DNA from: Albugo candida
Taxonomy: Eukaryota; Oomycota; Peronosporomycetes; Albuginales
Direction: 5' to 3'
Length of the DNA stretch: 64,000 nucleotides
Assembly (NCBI GenBank): GCA_040437565.1
Contig: JBDOQK010000030.1
Location: 310,001 to 374,000 of the forward strand
Below are positions 36,140 to 48,562 of the stretch, piece after piece. The notes under the pieces are model-generated. The model was not told the DNA's origin. It saw only the letters and a program-made list of their open reading frames with translations, and did no database searches. Positions within the stretch are counted from its first letter, which is position 1. Every line of letters begins with the position of its first letter. A program made the translations under genes and the position numbers.

Positions 36140-36814
36140 ATGGGAAGACGTCCACAAATTCGAACAGAAATCAAATTTCGTAATGTCTTTTGGTGTACAC
36201 TTTCGTAACTGTTAGATCCACTAGTGGCGACACACGGAAAGGGTCGCTATACAGATACATGTATACTGCGTTACACCTACAAACCCTATGTGTGGCTGGG
36301 TGAAGCTGTTTCACATAATGCAAACACTATTTACCGTAGACGTCTCACATTGAGTCATATTACTATTNNNNNNNNNNNNNNNNNNNNNNNNNNNNNNNNN
36401 NNNNNNNNNNNNNNNNNNNNNNNNNNNNNNNNNNNNNNNNNNNNNNNNNNNNNNNNNNNNNNNNNNNGTCCACAAATTCGAACAGAAATCAAATTTCGTA
36501 ATGTCTTTTGGTGTACACTTTCGTAACTGTTAGATCCACTAGTGGCGACACACGGAAAGGGTCGCTATACAGATACATGTATACTGCGTTACACCTACAA
36601 ACCCTATGTGTGGCTGGGTGAAGCTGTTTCACATAATGCAAACACTATTTACCGTAGACGTCTCACATTGAGTCATATTACTATTTGGCAACGTCACCTT
36701 CGTCCATTAGCAAATAGACTTACATTGAGATCACGTCATCGACCCAATAGGCTGCAAGCGTGTTCGATCTCAAGCTGCGATCTCTTCTTCCTCGAAGATA
36801 TTGCAACTGTCTGA
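36140..36814 (+). CDS. small basic hypothetical protein
   Basis: A spliced model, ATG at 36140-36179, a 36-nt GT-AG intron, then the exon that after removal of the gap duplicate runs 36534-36814, gives 106 residues starting MGRRPQIRTEIKFHPLV and very rich in Arg, His, Tyr and Thr (GKGRYTDTCILRYTYKPY). It is strongly basic, like a small ribosomal or mitochondrial protein, but I cannot assign a family. The gap 36368-36467 lies between exact 218-bp duplicates. Confidence 0.4.
36150..36685. repeat. 218-bp duplication flanking gap 36368-36467
   Basis: 36150-36367 equals 36468-36685 (offset 318). Unmerged contig overlap. Confidence 0.88.
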
Positions 36815-37116
36815 TTGCTTACCGTACCATTCTGAATAACATGTTATGGTAACATAAACTCCATTGGATGCTTTAAATAAAAGCCTCCTTTTTTCATGCA
36901 CGATTTCGAATGACCTCGTCATCTTGATATCTTATTCCCTTTACGAAACGATACGCATCGTCGCAGTCTCTGTTCTGGTGTGGAATTGAGAGAACAATGA
37001 AACGATCGAGAAAAGAGCTTAATAGAACGAGCAGGGATTGGTTACTAAAATAGCAGCTGTACTGTTGCTCTCAACGTGATCATTTCCGTATACACACAAA
37101 TGATGTCAAACCGCAC
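36815..37116. other. intergenic 3' region
   Basis: About 300 bp between convergent gene ends, AT-rich; nothing recognised. Confidence 0.5.
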
Positions 37117-37779
37117 TTAAAATTTATTAAGTACCATGTTTTCCATAACTTGCTTGACAACTACATCACCTCTCAGAACTTTTAAGATCTCCAATCCAAA
37201 CAAAATTGCTGAAGCTGGTCCTTGACTCGTAATACACTTTCCTGATAAAACCACAGCATCGCTCCGATACAATTCTCCAGCTTGTTTTGCAACCGAAGGC
37301 GCGCACGTGAGTGGACCCTCTACGATACCGTGATGAAGTAACACGTCTATAGGTGCGGTCCCACTTGCGCCAAATAGACGCCCCGAGTGCTGTTGGTATT
37401 TAACAAACTCAAGTACCAGTTTAGAGGCAGCTAACGTGCTGGTTCCCTCTCCACCGACCAGAATGATTGCTTCGAAGTCTTTGTTTACGCAATGCTCCAA
37501 CAGCGTATCTGTTTGAATCTCCAAGCCGTGCATCAATTTTACAAAACGATCGGGAGGATCCGGATCGAGTTTAACTGAGGCGATAGTGAGACGCACGCCT
37601 CCTTCCGCCAAAACGGCGGACAGAGCTGCCAATTCAATCTCTTCCGTTCCATCCGCCTACAAAATAGAATTTGAGTATATCCACATTGCAAGCATAACAG
37701 ATAAGCCACGAACCACTGGGATCAAGACCGCTGGACGAGGGGTTACAATATCTGTAAGCGCGTGTACGACAGCACTCAT
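37117..37779 (-). CDS. DJ-1/PfpI family protein with Ser at the nucleophile position (copy 1)
   Basis: Two exons, 37779-37714 and 37656-37117 with a 57-nt intron, give 201 residues (human DJ-1 is 189). Exon 1 ends the first beta-strand (VLIPV); exon 2 begins ADGTEEIELAALS, the DJ-1 opening with the conserved Glu. EAIILVGGEGTS and CITSQGPASA also match. The nucleophile elbow, A-x-C-A-G-P in DJ-1, reads FGASGTAP, so the catalytic/redox Cys is replaced by Ser. Known DJ-1 roles are glyoxalase/deglycase-like chemistry and oxidative-stress sensing, all relying on that Cys. This copy may therefore be non-enzymatic or use Ser. It is head-to-head with a second DJ-1 gene. Confidence 0.85.
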
Positions 37780-37911
37780 TCTTTGGGAATGAAAGAATAA
37801 ACTGGAACGCACACACAACGAACTTTGCAATGACACAGTTGACTAGTTTGCTTGTCGCAGGAAAGTGTCTCCAAATTTCTTCATTGTATCATTTCAATTT
37901 GAACGAAAGTA
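37780..37911. promoter_or_regulatory. 132-bp divergent promoter between two DJ-1 paralogues
   Basis: Start codons at 37779 (minus) and 37912 (plus) are separated by 132 bp, so both copies probably share regulatory DNA and are co-expressed. Confidence 0.55.
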
Positions 37912-38632
37912 ATGGCAACACGAGTCATCAATCTAGCTCAAGTCCACGATGATTCGCCCGATCTCCACACGAAATTGGCAATGATTGCTGTGGTACGTTT
38001 TGTTATGTAACCGATCTGAGAGGAACACCGTTTTATTTGGATAAACTCGATAGTCAGACGGAAGTGACGAGCTGGAGACACTCATTCTTTACGACGTATT
38101 GAAGCGAGCCAATATACGAGTGATTCTAGCCGCATGTAGCACTAAAGACGGGAAAATCGTGCACACGTCTCATGGAATGAAATTAGTCACGACATCACCC
38201 GTAGAGGACTCTGTGGACTATAATATTGATTTGATTGCGCTTCCAGGGGTACGCGTGTACAATCGCTTGATAAAGTGTCTGATGAAATGACGTGGTTAGG
38301 GCGAGACATTGGATGGGTTACGAGACTGTGAGGTGTTGATCAAACTGTTGAAAAAGCAAGTGGAGAAGGGAAAATGGATTGCGGCGTTATCCAATGCGCC
38401 TGCAGAAATTTTGATGCCGCACTTACTGTTGGATGGGAAAGCTACGTGTCATCCATCCAAAGCTCGAGACATGACTGGATATTTTGTGGACCAGGATTTT
38501 GCCGTCACCAAGACTTGTATCACTAGCCAAGGTCAAGGCACCGCCATGCGTTGCGCACTTAAATTGGTGGAGATACTTTGTGGTCATGAAACCGCAAAAC
38601 GTGTGGCGAATGAGATATTATTCACGTTGTGA
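37912..38632 (+). CDS. DJ-1/PfpI family protein with Ser at the nucleophile position (copy 2)
   Basis: Exons 37912-37992, 38054-38248 and 38300-38632 encode 202 residues. Family marks: AMIAVSDGSDELETLILYDV, YNIDLIALPG, then WIAALSNAPAEI at the nucleophile elbow where DJ-1 has A-I-C-A-G-P, and CITSQGQGTAM (DJ-1 LTSRGPGTS). As in copy 1 the Cys is Ser. About 27 extra N-terminal residues precede the fold. Both copies keep the overall length and core, so they are not decaying; the shared substitution probably predates their duplication. Confidence 0.87.
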
Positions 38633-39415
38633 GAGTAAGGATTGCGTCATGAGTAACAGCGGTAGGGCTACCCACAAACGAGGCGACCGTATATGTAAAC
38701 AAGTTTTAAGACTCTCATGGAACGTTTCTCTTTGAGATGGGCAATTGCTTCATGACTGTTATACTTTATCAAACCGCACTTGAGCTCAAATTCTCGAACG
38801 TGAAGGATAGAAGATGCGCTGTCGACTACACACGAACATATGTACCGTACATATAGATGAACACGTTCGTAGATGCTTCCCCTCATAGAGAGAATATGGC
38901 GACAGGTGCACGCAACATGTACCAATTTGTGGTCGCGGCAAGATGAATTTATTACATACACACCCGTCTTGATTCAAAAATGCGATGGGTTACTTGAAGG
39001 TGATAGTGGACAAAAATTGCACGCTGTCAAACTAAAATTTGATAGATTCTTTGCACTCAACTTCAAGGCTACTAAATGCGCTCGTTTGTGTGTATTGCAT
39101 GGAGCATCATCGATTGCGAGTGAGTCCTTTAACTTTCCTAGCAAAAGAGCCAGTAGTAGGGGTAGGGGTCGCATATTCACACAAATTACAACTTGGGGTA
39201 GGGATGTCTTACAGTACGTGACTTTTTTTACTCAAAAGTTCATTTTTGTCGTCCTTCATTCTCGAAATTGCGTCACAAAGCGTACGTCAAAGGTCAAACT
39301 TTAGCCAATAATAGCACCTACAATACAAACGATCATCCGATCTCATCTCACTAACACTATTGTAGACACAATCACTTTATAATTAGACTCTGAACGGATA
39401 CATTGAATCGCTCCC
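38633..39415. other. intergenic, 780 bp
   Basis: A 143-codon plus-strand frame (38873-39304) is present but has no recognisable domain and an odd composition, and short frames overlap it on the minus strand. I do not call it a gene. It contains the upstream region of the kinase. Confidence 0.5.
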
Positions 39416-40804
39416 ATGCTTGCGCTATTATATGAAAAATTTCATCGCACTGAAAGGCAAGTCATACATTCACTCTCGCCTTCAACCAAAATAAATTCGT
39501 GCGGTTCCACAATTCAAAGTACATGTCCAAAACAAGGGACAAAACGCACAATTCACGATCGATTACGCGAATTGATGGGCGACGAAATCACCGAAGAAGA
39601 GTTTTGGAACCGGTTTACCTTTGGTAAAATCCTCGGCACAGGCTCAACCTGTAAAGTGTATGAGGCTTTTGATACTGTCACCAATGAGACTGTTGCTGTC
39701 AAAGTGTTTGACAAGGTTGCGATGATCGAAACCCGGTGCTCTATGGCCGCGTCCGAAGACAAAATCGTAAAAGAACGCGCTGTTGATCGTGCACGTCGTC
39801 GACTCCTCAAGATCATTTCGGAACTGGAAATTGTGAAAACGCTGCATCATCCAAATATCATTCAATTTCGTGGCGCTTACGAAACCTCACATCGCATCTG
39901 TATTGTGTATGAAAGGACACAAGGATCGGATCTGTTAGAGTACCTCTTAGCGCATGGGAGGATGCAGGAACCGCAGGCCGCTTACGTCGCGAGACAATTG
40001 CTCTCTGCAGTGCGATATTGCCATGACAGGCGTTTGTATCATCGCGACTTGAAACTCGAAAAGTGAGTACATTTGATGTAATTTTTTATGTAGTATCCAC
40101 TCATTCTGTTGTTATGTAGCGTGTTAATTTCACCCGATTTGAAAGTGAAACTTATCGACTTTGGACTCTCCGAGTACGTTCCTGAGGGAAAACAACTTCA
40201 CTCTGTTTGTGGTACACCTTTGTATTGTAGCCCTGAAATACTGTTCATGAATACATCCAGCGAGTATACCCGTGACGGATTTGAGGGAGGTCCAGCAGAT
40301 GTTTGGAGTGTTGGTATATTTATCTTTGCAGTTTTGACCGGATGTGCTCCTTTTGATGACTCGACATTGATGCGTTTACGTGAAGACGTTTTCAAAAATT
40401 CCGTGTGTTTTCCGCCTTATTTATCATACGAAGTGAAAAGCATGTTAAAGGCCATTCTGGTGCAGGATCCCGCTTTACGCCCGACAGTACAAGAATTGAT
40501 GCAACACCGCTGGATCAAGGCGAAAGGACTTCACGAAACGCAACTGGTTGTCTCGCACTCTCCTCACACATATTGCAAGTTTTCTAGAAGTAAGACCGTA
40601 TCATTATCACCACGAAGCAAGGCCTCTGTACTCCATCGATTGCTTTTCCGGCCGAGTAGTGATGGAACAGAGAAAACAGCTCGATCCAGTCTCAGCTATG
40701 ATGAAATTAGTCATGAGCTATCAAAATGGAACTTGGGAAATGTCGATTCACTCGATAGGTCGGATACTCGACGCATCATGCACAATGCGTTCTCATTCAC
40801 CTGA
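39416..40804 (+). CDS. CAMK/SNF1-like Ser/Thr protein kinase
   Basis: Exons 39416-40062 and 40120-40804 with a 57-nt intron give 443 residues. Catalytic parts in order: Gly loop GTGSTCKVYE, VAVKVF (ATP Lys), a long basic insert before helix C, HRDLKLEN formed across the intron, LIDFGLSEY (DFG), CGTPLYCSPEI (activation segment end), and ADVWSVGIFIF. Subfamily marks (HRDLKLEN, SVCGTPLYCSPE) fit CAMK-like/SNF1-related kinases. A Ser-rich C-terminal tail of about 90 residues follows. The insert of about 30 residues between the ATP-binding Lys and helix C (RCSMAASEDKIVKERAVD) is unusual. Substrate unknown. Confidence 0.88.
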
Positions 40805-40899
40805 ATCGGTTCTCATGTATTTATTGTATTACCTGTGGATATTCAGTTATGGAGAATGCAGATATAGTAGTATTGATATATAACGATAGAGAAAGATAC

Positions 40900-41826
40900 T
40901 TAACTGGACATATCCTTTGCTCGAGCTTTCATCTTTAAGGCTGCATTGGCTTCATTTGCTTGTTGTATGAGCGCATCGGCACGCGCTTTTGCCTCTTGCG
41001 CTTTGAGTAACGCGAGCTCACGACGTTTTTTCGCCTCCTCTTTTGTCTGATCAATACGAGTCTTCTGCACTTGAAGCTCACGCAATCGACTCTCTTCCTC
41101 GACATTCAAACTGTGATCGATTTGTCGACGCGCCATATCTCGTACTGTTCTTGTCGCGTGGATGGCTTTCTCGCGCATTTCTTCGGCTCGTAATCGTGCT
41201 TCTTCAGCCCGGTTTTCTGCTTCCTTACGCCGAAGTACGGCTTCCTCTTTTTTCTTTTCTAACAGTGAAAGAGCATTTTCTTGCTCCACTCTCATACGGT
41301 TGTCTTCCCATTCGCTTATTTTAGCGACTCGCTCGGCGTTTTTCTCCTCAAACGTTACAGTCGCTTCTTTTACCTTTAAACACATTTCCTGCGCATGCGA
41401 CTTACTATCCAAAATACGTTGCATCGCGTCGCGTTTCTTGCCTGTGGCTTCATTGCGTTTCTGTTTGATTTCAGCGCTTCCTGCATTGAATACGAGGTCT
41501 TGCAAATCCGTACTTTGGTCATAGTCTTTCAGTATGCGTTCTCGTTCCTTGTATTCTGCCAGAGAAGCCGCACAAACCGCTTCAATCAGTTTCCGATCGG
41601 CTTCCTCTTCCGCTTGAGCGCGAGTTCGCCTTGTTTCTTCCCAATTTTGATGCGATGATCCTGATGTCGTCGACGAAGTAGGCGACTGCGTTCTGCTTTC
41701 TAGTTCAAGAAGCGAATTGGGTGACAACACTTGAGCCAATTCGCTCGGCTTTGATAAGGAGCTGGCGTAGGAGTGATGATCACTTTCCAAACTGGTTTGG
41801 TACGGTGCACTTGGATTCGTGTTCAT
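40900..41826 (-). CDS. coiled-coil protein
   Basis: A single-exon frame of 308 residues from an ATG. Residues 1-70 are Ser/Pro-rich and polar. From about residue 75 to the end the sequence is nearly continuous charged heptad-like helix rich in Glu, Arg, Lys and Ala (EEAVLRRKEAENRAEEARLR, KKRRELALLKAQEAKARADA). No other domain. Such proteins are often cytoskeletal or axonemal, but nothing specific can be said. Start codons of this gene and TRM7 are 110 bp apart, divergent. Confidence 0.75.
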   Translation of the reverse strand: MNTNPSAPYQTSLESDHHSYASSLSKPSELAQVLSPNSLLELESRTQSPTSSTTSGSSHQNWEETRRTRAQAEEEADRKLIEAVCAASLAEYKERERILKDYDQSTDLQDLVFNAGSAEIKQKRNEATGKKRDAMQRILDSKSHAQEMCLKVKEATVTFEEKNAERVAKISEWEDNRMRVEQENALSLLEKKKEEAVLRRKEAENRAEEARLRAEEMREKAIHATRTVRDMARRQIDHSLNVEEESRLRELQVQKTRIDQTKEEAKKRRELALLKAQEAKARADALIQQANEANAALKMKARAKDMSS

Positions 41827-42890
41827 TACAATATGTTAAATGCGTCTTTCTCTCAAGTGCTCAATAAATGGTACCCATTCAAAGCCCTACCCGCCATGAC
41901 ACGACAGTTGGAAGTGTATCTCCTCTGCGGTAACCGATGGGAAAATGTTCCAAGGATAAACGAGTATGTCGTTTATGTGAAATGAATACTTGTCGCTTAC
42001 GTTTTCCTAGGACATATATTACCGTAAAGCCAAAGAAGCAAAGTACCGTGCACGTTCCGCGTTCAAATTAATTCAACTCGACGACACGTTTTCATTCTTA
42101 CAAGGTACCCTCACATTATAATATCCCTCCGAATTTGCTACAATTCAACACATTCATCTAGGTGCGACTCGAATTGTGGATCTTTGCGCTGCGCCTGGCG
42201 GCTGGAGTCAGGTGATCGTTGAACGCTTGCGACAGAGCCAGAAACGCACTGATGAAGCGAGAAAGATCATCGCGGTTGACTTGATGGAAATGGCACCTAT
42301 CGAAGGCGTACATCAGCTCAAAGGTGACATCACACACGCTGAAACCGCCAACGCAATTATTTCGTACTTTGGCGGATCAAAAGCGCATGTTATTGTTATG
42401 GACGGCGCACCAGATGTTATTGGATCATACGATTGGGATGAATATATACAGGCACAATTAGTTTTAGCAGGTCTACATTTGAGCCTATCCATCCTCGAGG
42501 AAAATGGGATATTTGTCGCCAAAATTTTCCGGGGTGCACAAGTCTCTCTACTGTTTACTCAACTAAATCAATATTTCAGCAAAGTCACGTGCGCAAAGCC
42601 AAAAGCGAGTCGAAATTCAAGTTTTGAAGCATTTGTTGTGTGCGAAGGTTTTGTATCACCAGAGAAGGTATATCAAATTGCACAGGAACCTTATTTGTTG
42701 GATTATCAAGATCTTAGAGTCAACGAATCCAATGCAATGGAAAGAGCTCGCTCCATATATGCGTCCGTTCAGTTCCGTGGGTGCGGAGACGTGTGTGGTG
42801 ACGATGCAGACCAGTCGTATCCTTTGGAAGACTTGACAGAAGCTCCCAGTACGCACACTTACCGGCACCAAGAACCGCTTCAGAAACCCA

Positions 42891-43681
<791 letters not shown>

Positions 43682-43796
43682 TCTCTTTATTTCCATATCA
43701 AATTATACCGACACTGTATAGCTCTAGTAACACTAATTTCTACAATGTATTAATTGTCAGCAACATACCTTTCCCAATGAATTGCAATGAATTGTC

Positions 43797-45954
43797 TCAG
43801 TCGCTGTCGCTGTCCAAAAGACAAATAACGGATTGCGGTATCGAATTTCCATTCGACTGACATACCATCGACTGCGAATGACTCCCATTTGCCACCGGCA
43901 GCGCGTTTCGATGCGAATTTGATGTCAATGCCGAAAACACATTCTGTACCAGAAAATTGGTTCCATTGCAACGGTTGGCTTCTGTGAGCGCGTCGTTCCT
44001 GTCCGTAAATGTCGAAATGGATGGAAGAACGTTCTCATCGGGCTTTGTCGACTCGATTCCTAAAGGATCGACGGAAGCCGAGGAAAGCGCTGGAAACAAA
44101 TGCGGCCAAGAATCTTCCGAACTCAATGCGCCCGCTACCTCGTTTTCATTTGTTCGACACGCACTCCATTGTTTACTTTTGTAAAATGAATTCGTCGCAT
44201 TGGAAGTATTCAACTGCGCCATTGTCGCAGAAGACGCTAAACTTTCCCATAATTCGCTTTCTGACAATAAAATGTCTTGATTCTCGACTTCATTTTCGTG
44301 CATATTTGTACCCGTTTTGCTCTCAGTGTCATTTTCTTCGTCGCTCGAAAGCAAATCGATGGCAATTGTCTCTTTGGACTTTTTCGTGAGATCGGTTTCA
44401 TTCTCTAATTTCGCGATCTTCAGCTTTTTGATAGATGGCGAGCAGCTCCCATTTTCTTCCTCCGTCAAACGCACTTTCCACGTCCCATCCGGAAATATCT
44501 CAACATGTTCGACGCCTTCCAGTTGCCCGTTTTCTTTCAATAATTTGCTCAGGAAAGGATCCACTCGAAGATCTGCAAGTCGGATAAACTACTCGAATTA
44601 GCAATTATTGCACAATTGTTTGAATGTGATGACTTACCTTGTGGCAGATCACGCACATCCAAGGCTTCGATCGTGCTTTACGACTGTATAGTAGAAACGT
44701 CTTGAGATCAAAACACTGCAAATGTTTACAATTTGTTCCACGAGCAGGTCGATTGATCATACAAAGTCCGAGCGGACATCGAAGTGATAAGAGTGTGCAT
44801 GTTGTCTCGACGCCGTCGTTGCTCTTGTCAAACGAACCTTCGACTTGTTCTTTTGCTTCCACAAATGTCATTTGACTCGAATTCTTTTCTACCAAACTGA
44901 TTATTGAATCTATAGTTTGCGTTTGTACGATTTGAATCATAAATGCAAAAATCGACGGATTTTCTTTACATCGAATTTCAATGATATTGAGTCCTTTTCG
45001 ACTTACTGCAATTAAATTGAGCGGAATTTCACGGAGCACCTTGGACGGATTTGTATGACCGGGTGGTGATCGCTGTGTGATGGATGTCGGCATTCCGTTG
45101 ACAATAATGAACGTGCAAGTCGGCCAGCAATGTCCTCTTCTGAGATCGTCTTTGACGTCAAAACATCGCAATTGAAGCTCCAGCGGGCAATTTGTGTTCT
45201 GCTGAAATTGCAAATTGGCAAAATCCGAGTCGCCCAAAACATATTCCAATTGAAACGCTCTGGAAGAGTTGATAAATCGTACAAAAAAAGGTTTGACAAT
45301 TGTTTTCTTCAATCGAAAAAACGGATCCAATTGTTCTGAACGACAAAACTCGCAAATATATTGATTGGATTGATCGATATTTTGGGCGTTGAGATCCAAT
45401 TGATGGCATTTCGTGTGCACTTTGAGACTGCATGCAATGCAGCTGACGATACGATGAACAAGCGGAGGTCCTAGCCGCGGATTGCAGAAACAACGCGCAT
45501 GATCCATGGAAGGATAGGAATTTAATTGCAATATCTCGACATTAGATATGGAAGGAGATGGATTTTGTAAAGGTCCGGTATAAAATGACGGAGGTAAAGT
45601 TTCATTGGGGTACCTTCTTGCAGGAGGTATACTCGTCGTATACGTCTGGGGTACGGAAGTGGCTGGAGGGTAGACATGCTGCTGAACATTTGCGTACGTT
45701 TGCATTTCGATGCACTTGAGCGCGACATCAATTTGACCGACGTAAAATGCAGAGGTGATGGCGTTGGACGTGTGATATTCGACTGCTTTTTTATCGAATT
45801 GTTCTAGTGCTGCTGCGATTCGTTCGACCAGCTCGCATTTCTTACCAGAGCGCGTTAAATTCATTGCAATTAATACATGACGCAATTCATTCATGCGCAA
45901 TTCTTTGAGTTTAGTACGAATTTGAAGTAGTCGTAAATCACGTACTTGTGACAT
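43797..45954 (-). CDS. SIZ/PIAS-type SUMO E3 ligase with PHD finger
   Basis: Exons 45954-44638 and 44588-43797 (49-nt intron) encode 702 residues. Domains: SAP about residues 15-50 (LKELRMNELRHVLIAMNL); PHD finger about 157-205 (CFCNP, CIAC, HTKCH, CEFC); PINIT about 215-345; SP-RING about 385-445 (CPLGLCMINRPARGTNCKH, QCFDLKTFL, WMCVICHK) with the last part, FIRLADLRVDPFLSKLL, supplied by exon 2. The acidic C-terminus ends VICLLDSDSD, a SUMO-interacting motif. Family role: transfer of SUMO from Ubc9 to nuclear targets. The SAP-PHD-PINIT-SP-RING-SIM order is that of plant SIZ1; animal PIAS and yeast Siz lack the PHD. Confidence 0.92.
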
Positions 45955-46304
45955 TCTGAATTTTACACGGAAGGATCACACTCGAAGGGAGAACGATTCA
46001 AATCTGTCGCTTTTTGTAATTCACGTTAAATCACCGTGTTGCGTTACAGCGAGTTTCAATCTGTACAATGCACAAACTATTTGTTCGATTGCATCAGGAC
46101 ACCTTACAGCATCACAATCATCTCACCCGCTTTTGTAATAAAAACCGTTCTCACCAACCGACTCACACTGTAGAAACAACGACCTACCACACTTTGTAAT
46201 TATTGTAAATTCGCATCTTATTCTGTAAATCATCCGCTTTCCTTTTTCGCGCGCGCAAATAAAAGGAATGCACATTGTACAAAAGCATCTACTTTTTCTT
46301 CTCT
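45955..46304. other. intergenic, 350 bp
   Basis: 5' region of the SUMO ligase and 3' region of the Aurora kinase; several TTGTAATT-like AT-rich stretches but no gene. Confidence 0.6.
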
Positions 46305-47116
46305 CTACGTTTGTTTGCTGTCGGTGAATCCCAAACCTTTATCCAAATCACTATGCGTTGGCAAATGATACGCAAACCAGCGGTGTCGTCGGATGGCGCC
46401 CAGTGTCAGCCGATCGTGTGGTTCTTTTTGTAATATATGTTGAATCAAATCGCGTGCAGCAGGCGACACAAACGTCGGAATACGTACCGGACACTGGATG
46501 ATTTGATTCACAGTTTTATTTTGATCCTTAGATGCGAGAAGTAATGTTACTTTCACAAGACAACAAATGGACATGCAAACTTACATGCGCTTCGAATGGC
46601 GGCTTACCACACAAAAACTCGTACAATGTCACTCCAATTGCCCAAATATCAACAGATGTGTCGTACGGAGTGCCTCGTACCATTTCGGGCGATAGATAAT
46701 CTAACGTCCCACAAAGCGTCTCGCGACGATTGTGATTGGTGACGTTATGACTCGACCACCCAAAATCAGCCAACAGTAGCTGATCTTCGCTAGATAGCAA
46801 CAAGTTTTCGGGTTTGATATCGCGATGTATCACATTTTGTGTGTGGCACGTTTGTATAGCACTATATATTGGAATCGATATGATTTCTATAATTTCGAAT
46901 AGAGCCACATACCTCACAAGTTGCGCGATATAACGAGCTGATTGGCGCTCACTAAATCTTCGTCTGGGTGCGTTCTGCAACTTCCTATAGAGATCACCAC
47001 CCGAGGCATGCTGTAACACCAAGTAGACACGTCGAGAGTCCTGAAAGGTAGCGTATAGCTGCAGAATATTCGGATGTCGTATGCGTGAATGGATTTCAAC
47101 CTCTTTCTTCAATTGA
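46305..47116 (-). CDS. Aurora kinase, 3' part (contig end; one allele)
   Basis: C-terminal exon 46526-46305, then intron 46527-46584, exon 46861-46585, a 51-nt intron, and part of exon 46913-47116 running into the gap. The sequence has [31 protein letters not shown] (Aurora-type activation segment with the R-x-T site RRETLCG), and the end LGFTDSKQT. Together with 47217-48282 it makes one kinase of about 381 residues. It overlaps the next segment with roughly 15 differences in about 620 bp by eye, so the two look like alleles of one locus. Confidence 0.85.
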
Positions 47117-48562
47117 NNNNNNNNNNNNNNNNNNNNNNNNNNNNNNNNNNNNNNNNNNNNNNNNNNNNNNNNNNNNNNNNNNNNNNNNNNNNNNNNNNNN
47201 NNNNNNNNNNNNNNNNCTCGATGATTTGATTCACAGTTTTATTTTGATCCTTAAATGCGAGAAGTAATGTTACTTTCACAAGACAACAAATGGATATGCA
47301 AACTTACATGCGCTTCGAATGGCGGCTTACCACATAAAAACTCGTACAATGTCACTCCAATTGCCCAAATATCAACAGATGTGTCGTACGGAGTGCCTCG
47401 TACCATTTCGGGCGATAAATAATCTAACGTCCCACAGAGCGTCTCGCGACGATTGTGATTGGTGACATTATGACTCGACCACCCAAAATCAGCCAACAGT
47501 AGCTGATCTTCATTAGATAGCAACAAGTTTTCGGGTTTGATATCGCGATGTATCACATTTTGTGTGTGGCACGTTTGTATAGCACTACATATTGGAATCG
47601 ATATGATTTCTATAATTTCAAATATAGCCACATACCTCACAAGTTGTGCGATATAACGAGCTGATTGGCGCTCACTAAATCTTCGTCCGGGTGCGTTCTG
47701 CAACTTCCTATAGAGATCACCACCCGAGGCATACTGTAACACCAAATAGACACGTCGAGAGTCCTGAAAGGTGGCGTATAGCTGCAGAATATTCGGATGT
47801 CGTATGCGTGAATGGATTTCAACCTCTTTCTTCAATTGATGGACAACACCTGCGTTACGTAATTGGTCCTTTAGCAAGATTTTTAAAGCGACGATTTTTT
47901 TGGATTTCTTTTCGCGGGCGAGATACACACGACCAAATTTACCACGGCCCAGTATTCGACCTATTTCGAAATCCTGTATACTCCACGATTTCTTGGTCGA
48001 TGCATCGTTATAATCGGATTGTGACCTGTTCCATTGCATTACCTCTTTTGTAGTAGCTGAATGCGCCGGAATTGTCAAGGTATTTCGGCATGTAACGGTC
48101 AAGTCTCTCAGAGGGTAGCGAGGATTCGATTTTGTGCTTGTTTGTGAATCGTACTCTCTCTTCTTTTCCGCTACAGTAGAGCCATTGAGCTTACGACAAA
48201 ATGTCGCCTCCGACTGATTCAAAGGCATTCGAATCACCTTGTACCCAGATTGGTGCAAATTACGGTAACAGTGACCAATCAAATACCGTTATTGTATTTG
48301 TGCAAATTGGCATCATTCAATCAATTTTCTGCATCGGAACACAGAGATAGCGTCGATGCCTTTCAAGTTTATAGTATATATCAATTAATGCTTACACTCG
48401 CTGAAAGCATCAACTAACTTATGAATTGACCCCATGTCCAAAGTACGCATCGAACTTAACCTNNNNNNNNNNNNNNNNNNNNNNNNNNNNNNNNNNNNNN
48501 NNNNNNNNNNNNNNNNNNNNNNNNNNNNNNNNNNNNNNNNNNNNNNNNNNNNNNNNNNNNNN
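47117..48562. other. two 100-N gaps around the Aurora bridging contig
   Basis: Gaps at 47117-47216 and 48463-48562. Each has near-identical, not identical, sequence on both sides, unlike the exact duplicates at other gaps. This pattern points to heterozygosity, not simple overlap. Confidence 0.8.
47217..48282 (-). CDS. Aurora kinase, 5' part (bridging contig; other allele)
   Basis: Starting at ATG 48282: an N-terminal tail of about 100 residues, then the kinase start [28 protein letters not shown], and [18 protein letters not shown]. Exons are 48282-47636, 47584-47308, and the first bases of the last exon (47249-47217). The C-terminal exon continues only in the previous segment. Aurora kinases control centrosome and spindle function and chromosome segregation; a single Aurora is usual in lower eukaryotes. 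Confidence 0.88.

Noticed and set aside
38873-39304. 143-codon frame between DJ-1 copy 2 and the kinase
   Set aside because: No domain, unusual composition and no splice or start context; probably chance.
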